Assembly (NCBI GenBank): GCA_947463665.1
Contig: CANHUD010000057.1
Location: 1-10,745, forward strand
Direction of reading: 5' to 3'
DNA: 10,745 bases
From: Sphingobacteriales bacterium
Lineage (GTDB): Bacteria; Bacteroidota; Bacteroidia; Chitinophagales; Chitinophagaceae
Shown: positions 7,952-10,745 of the stretch, piece after piece
Numbering within the stretch: the first letter of the stretch is position 1
How the letters are laid out: each line of letters begins with the position of its first letter
Made by a program: the position numbers and the translations under genes
The notes under the pieces: model-generated
What the model was told of the DNA's origin: nothing
The model's database searches: none
What the model saw: the letters and a program-made list of their open reading frames with translations, nothing else

Positions 7952-9718
7952 ATGAAAAAGATATTCCTTTTCATCTCCCTGATCAGCGTGGTGCTTACCG
8001 GTTGTCAGAAGGATCTGCTCGATACCACTCCGTACGACCAGCTCAGCAGTGAGAACATGTGGAAAACAGATAATCTTACCGACCTCGGGGTGAACGCTAT
8101 ATATCAGGCCCTTCGCCTCGATCAGAATACCGGCTCCGCCTCAGGTCTTGAACTCTATCAGTACGATCGCTACGCCTTCGGCGGACAGCAGCGCGATGGT
8201 ACCGATGCCCTGCTTATGGGAACCATCACCCCAAGCAACGGTCTCTTCAGCAATAACTGGAGAAATTTTTACGAAGGGGTGATCCGTGCCAACGATGCCA
8301 TCGCCAACATCCCGGCCAAATCACCTTCTCCTGATGCAAAAAAAGGCCGCCTCCTCGCCGAATCAAAATTCCTCCGGGCCTACTTCTACTTCCGCCTCAA
8401 CCAGGTCTGGAAAGGAGTACCCATCTATCTGGAACCCCTTCGGTACGATGAATTCACCAAAGGCCGCTCTACAGAACAGCAGGTATGGGACGTAGTACTC
8501 AAAGACCTGAGTGATGCCATCGCAGAACCCAATCTTCCCAACAAATACGCGAAAGGAAATGCGAACTTCGGAAGAGTAACCAAATCTGCCGCCTATGCCC
8601 TCCGCGGAAAAGTATATCTCTACCTGAACAAATGGGCAGAAGCCGCTGCAGATTTCGCACAGGTACAGACTGCAGGTCATGCCCTGTTCCCCGACTATCG
8701 CATGCTCTTCAAAGAGATCAATGAACAGTCGGATGAAATGATCTTCTCTATCCAGAATACCGGTATCGTAAACCTGGGTTCTACCACCCAGTTCTTCTGT
8801 GGCACCCGCTCCTCCTTCGGCTCCTGCTGGAATACCTACCTGGTATCGCCCAATGGTGTCGATCTCTTTGAAAATGCCGATGGTAGCCGCTTCAACTGGG
8901 ATGATATCATTCCTGGTTTCAGCACCATGAATGCCAGAGCCCGCCAGGTTTATTTCCTGCGCGATAACCTCACTGCAGCAGAACGTACCGCCCGCCAGAA
9001 CCTGGGAGCTGATATGACCAAGTATCTGCCCACCGGCAACGAAGCCCGTATCCGCCAGGCTTTCGCCAGCCGCGATCCCCGACTGGCCGCATCTGTGATC
9101 ACCCCTTACTCTACCTACAACGGCATATTCAGCAATCTGCCGGCCACCGTTACCAGCCGCTTCCCCTTCCGGGCAGAAGCCGCTACCAACGGCGATCTCC
9201 GGACAGATACGCAGGCTGAATTCTATTACCTGCACCGGAAATTTGTGTACGAAGGAAACGCTGAACTGCTGAACCGTTCCTTCGGCCCGATCGATTTCCC
9301 TATCATTCGCTACGCCGATGTTCTCCTCATGTGGGCAGAAGCACTGGTGGAACAGAACGATATTCCGGGTGCCATACAAAGGGTGAACCTGGTGCGTGCC
9401 CGGGCCGGCCTGACTGCCCTGCAGAATACAGATCCTACCAAACCTACGTTTGTTAGCAGCCAGTCGAACATGCGCGACCGTGTCCGCAATGAACGCCGCG
9501 TGGAATTCCTCAATGAAGGCATTAACTACTTCGACGAGCTCCGCTGGAAAACATGGAAGGATACCAAATTCGGTGGTGCCAACGGTCTCCGCAGTGTATG
9601 GGGACAAAACATCGCCAACTACACCTGGGGAGGCGACCATTTCTACTCCTGGCCCATCCCTCAGGCTGAAATCCAGATCAATCCCAACCTGGTGCAAAAC
9701 CCGGGCTGGCCCAACTAA
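7952..9718 (+). CDS. SusD/RagB-family surface glycan-binding lipoprotein
   Basis: This 588-residue lipoprotein is the partner of the preceding SusC. The ATG at 7952 is preferred over an upstream in-frame TTG at 7943 because it directly gives MKKIFLF and a lipobox (VLTGC) with the lipid-bearing Cys18. QKDLLD after the cysteine resembles Bacteroidota surface-export tails. SusD traits include the helical repeat region with ESKFLRAYFYFRLNQVWKGVP (helices around residues 135-155), RNERRVEF from R512, the FDELRWK stretch after it, and the ending FYSWPIPQAEI...NPNLVQNPGW. Length is typical of the family. Only two cysteines exist beyond the lipobox, C283 and C292, nine residues apart, so a small disulfide loop is possible. 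The gene follows susC by 20 bases and is followed by a strong terminator. The glycan bound is not readable from the sequence, but the downstream lyase-like gene hints at a uronic-acid-containing polymer. Confidence 0.96.
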   Translation: MKKIFLFISLISVVLTGCQKDLLDTTPYDQLSSENMWKTDNLTDLGVNAIYQALRLDQNTGSASGLELYQYDRYAFGGQQRDGTDALLMGTITPSNGLFSNNWRNFYEGVIRANDAIANIPAKSPSPDAKKGRLLAESKFLRAYFYFRLNQVWKGVPIYLEPLRYDEFTKGRSTEQQVWDVVLKDLSDAIAEPNLPNKYAKGNANFGRVTKSAAYALRGKVYLYLNKWAEAAADFAQVQTAGHALFPDYRMLFKEINEQSDEMIFSIQNTGIVNLGSTTQFFCGTRSSFGSCWNTYLVSPNGVDLFENADGSRFNWDDIIPGFSTMNARARQVYFLRDNLTAAERTARQNLGADMTKYLPTGNEARIRQAFASRDPRLAASVITPYSTYNGIFSNLPATVTSRFPFRAEAATNGDLRTDTQAEFYYLHRKFVYEGNAELLNRSFGPIDFPIIRYADVLLMWAEALVEQNDIPGAIQRVNLVRARAGLTALQNTDPTKPTFVSSQSNMRDRVRNERRVEFLNEGINYFDELRWKTWKDTKFGGANGLRSVWGQNIANYTWGGDHFYSWPIPQAEIQINPNLVQNPGWPN

Positions 9719-9737
9719 TAGCAAACACCAACATGAA

Positions 9738-9766
9738 GGGGCAGGCTTCTGCCTGCCCTCTTTTTT
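9738..9766 (+). terminator. Intrinsic terminator between susD and the lyase-like gene
   Basis: GGGCAGGC (9739-9746) pairs perfectly with GCCTGCCC (9751-9758) around a TTCT loop, with one more G-T pair outside, and is followed by T6 at 9761-9766. It lies 19 bases after the susD stop and only 16 bases before the start of the next gene, which points the same way. The downstream gene must therefore rely on read-through or on a promoter overlapping this short interval; I could not identify one. Confidence 0.9.
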
Positions 9767-9782
9767 ACCCTTTCACTCAACG

Positions 9783-10745
9783 ATGATGATTCTACCCATC
9801 AGAAATTCATTCCGGATATTCTTCTTCCTGATTGTATTTGCCAGCTGTAAAAAAGATCCGGCGAGTCCTCCCACAACTCCTGTCACGCCACCAGCTCCGG
9901 TGGTAACAGAAACCCGCTTTCCGGTCAACCTGATCATCGATTCAGCTACCCTGGCCTATATCCGAACCGAAGCGGCAACCAATACGGATATGGCCAATGC
10001 GGTTAGTGCCATCATCATGAGCCCCGCCAATACGGCACTGTCCGCAACGGTAACTCCGTACGTACAAGGCTCATCATCTAATTTTGACGACATCTCCGCA
10101 CAGGCGCGTGCTTGCAAATCCCTGGCGGTCCGCTGGCTCTATACCTACGAAAAATCACCTGCAGAAGCCAAACCCTTTTTCGATAAAGTCGTTTCTACCT
10201 TACTCGCCTGGGTGAATGCCGGCAATAAAATCGCCAGTCCGGTTCATACACCGAATGAATCTTCTTACTTCGGTTTCTATGAAGCCTATTCCGTTGTACG
10301 CAGCCGGATGACGGCCGCAGATCGTACAAAACTGGATAACTGGATCAGCGCCCGGTCCAGCGCCTATCAGGTGTACCCGGCCCGCGTCAACAACTGGGAA
10401 ACCATCCGCCTCTGCCTGCTCTATTTTTTCGGCTATACACTCAATAACAGATCGGTTATCGATTACGCTGATAATACCTACAATGGCTTCCTGAATGTCA
10501 ACCTCATGGCCGGCGGAAAATCCGAAGACCTGATCAATCGTGATGCATTTTCTTATCACGCCTATAATCTGGCATTTTATGCCCGGATTTTTCGGGTAAA
10601 AGCGCTGTATGAGGGAACGTCCACGCTGTCATCGCTCAAAAACAAAAAAAATAACATCAATGTATCCGTTCAGGATATGGTCAACTACTGGCGCCCCTTC
10701 CTCATCGACCCCGCCAATAATGTGCACATCGAATTCGTAAATACA
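9783..10745 (+). CDS. Alginate-lyase-like (alpha/alpha toroid) lipoprotein, 3' end outside window
   Basis: The frame is open from the ATG at 9783 (a second ATG follows at 9786) to the window end, 321 codons without a stop. The N-terminus is a lipoprotein signal (IVFASC, Cys22, then KKD) followed by a proline/threonine-rich linker to about residue 42, which suggests a surface or periplasm-facing enzyme on a tether. The body is helical. It carries NNWETIR (203-209), then GGKSEDLINRDAFSYHAYNL (244-263), with R253, Y258 and H259 as candidate active-site residues. This block is like that of proteins of the alginate lyase family (Pfam Alginate_lyase), which cleave uronic-acid glycans by beta-elimination. 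Classical PL5 enzymes have NNH where this has NNW, so the substrate may not be alginate. It lies just behind the susCD terminator and fits as the degradative enzyme of this locus. The family call is from motif memory and is moderately sure; the substrate is unknown. Confidence 0.72.
   Translation, partial: MMILPIRNSFRIFFFLIVFASCKKDPASPPTTPVTPPAPVVTETRFPVNLIIDSATLAYIRTEAATNTDMANAVSAIIMSPANTALSATVTPYVQGSSSNFDDISAQARACKSLAVRWLYTYEKSPAEAKPFFDKVVSTLLAWVNAGNKIASPVHTPNESSYFGFYEAYSVVRSRMTAADRTKLDNWISARSSAYQVYPARVNNWETIRLCLLYFFGYTLNNRSVIDYADNTYNGFLNVNLMAGGKSEDLINRDAFSYHAYNLAFYARIFRVKALYEGTSTLSSLKNKKNNINVSVQDMVNYWRPFLIDPANNVHIEFVNT

Noticed and set aside
8363..9724. A 453-codon open frame on the minus strand opposite susD
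   Set aside because: It is the antisense image of the well-supported SusD gene; its composition (many G, V, I, E) is that of a shadow frame and it has no recognisable domain.
10200..10559. A 119-codon minus-strand open frame near the window end
   Set aside because: It overlaps the plus-strand lyase-like gene, which has a lipoprotein signal and family motifs and stays open for 321 codons.

Overview
The window looks like part of a polysaccharide utilisation region from a member of the Bacteroidota. Supporting signs are two SusD-type proteins, a SusC-type TonB-dependent transporter, a one-protein hybrid two-component sensor/regulator (HTCS), lipoprotein signal peptides with K/D residues after the lipid-bearing cysteine, and the lack of clear Shine-Dalgarno sequences at the starts. 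Moderate GC content with many C-ending codons, and the protein style, would fit Chitinophagaceae or a relative, but that family placement is an inference.

Layout: bases 1-405 hold the C-terminal end of a SusD-like protein whose start lies outside the window, followed by an intrinsic terminator at 430-462. Converging on it from the minus strand is a 1345-residue HTCS (461-4498). A 187-base divergent intergenic region (4499-4685) separates the HTCS from a plus-strand susC/susD pair (4686-7931 and 7952-9718), which ends in a strong intrinsic terminator (9738-9766). Sixteen bases beyond the T-run, a lipoprotein gene of the alginate-lyase-like fold begins (9783) and runs off the window end.

How the parts fit together: the HTCS would sense an oligosaccharide in the periplasm with two seven-bladed propellers and relay phosphate internally to its receiver domain. 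It would then act through its AraC-type DNA-binding domain on the promoter region it shares with susC. SusC and SusD would import the glycan fragments, and the lyase-like lipoprotein would cut a uronic-acid-containing glycan at the cell surface or in the periplasm. No STN domain is present on SusC and no sigma/anti-sigma pair is visible, which agrees with HTCS rather than ECF control.

The most interesting points are: phased direct repeats (22 bp apart, with a possible third copy 20 bp further out) in the HTCS-susC intergenic region, which are candidate HTCS binding sites; a perfect 8-bp inverted repeat in the susC leader; replacement of the H-box proline by glutamine in the histidine kinase; a terminator between susD and the lyase gene; and an NNW motif in the lyase where classical PL5 enzymes have NNH. 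I see a recognisable type of system (a PUL) rather than a wholly new one.
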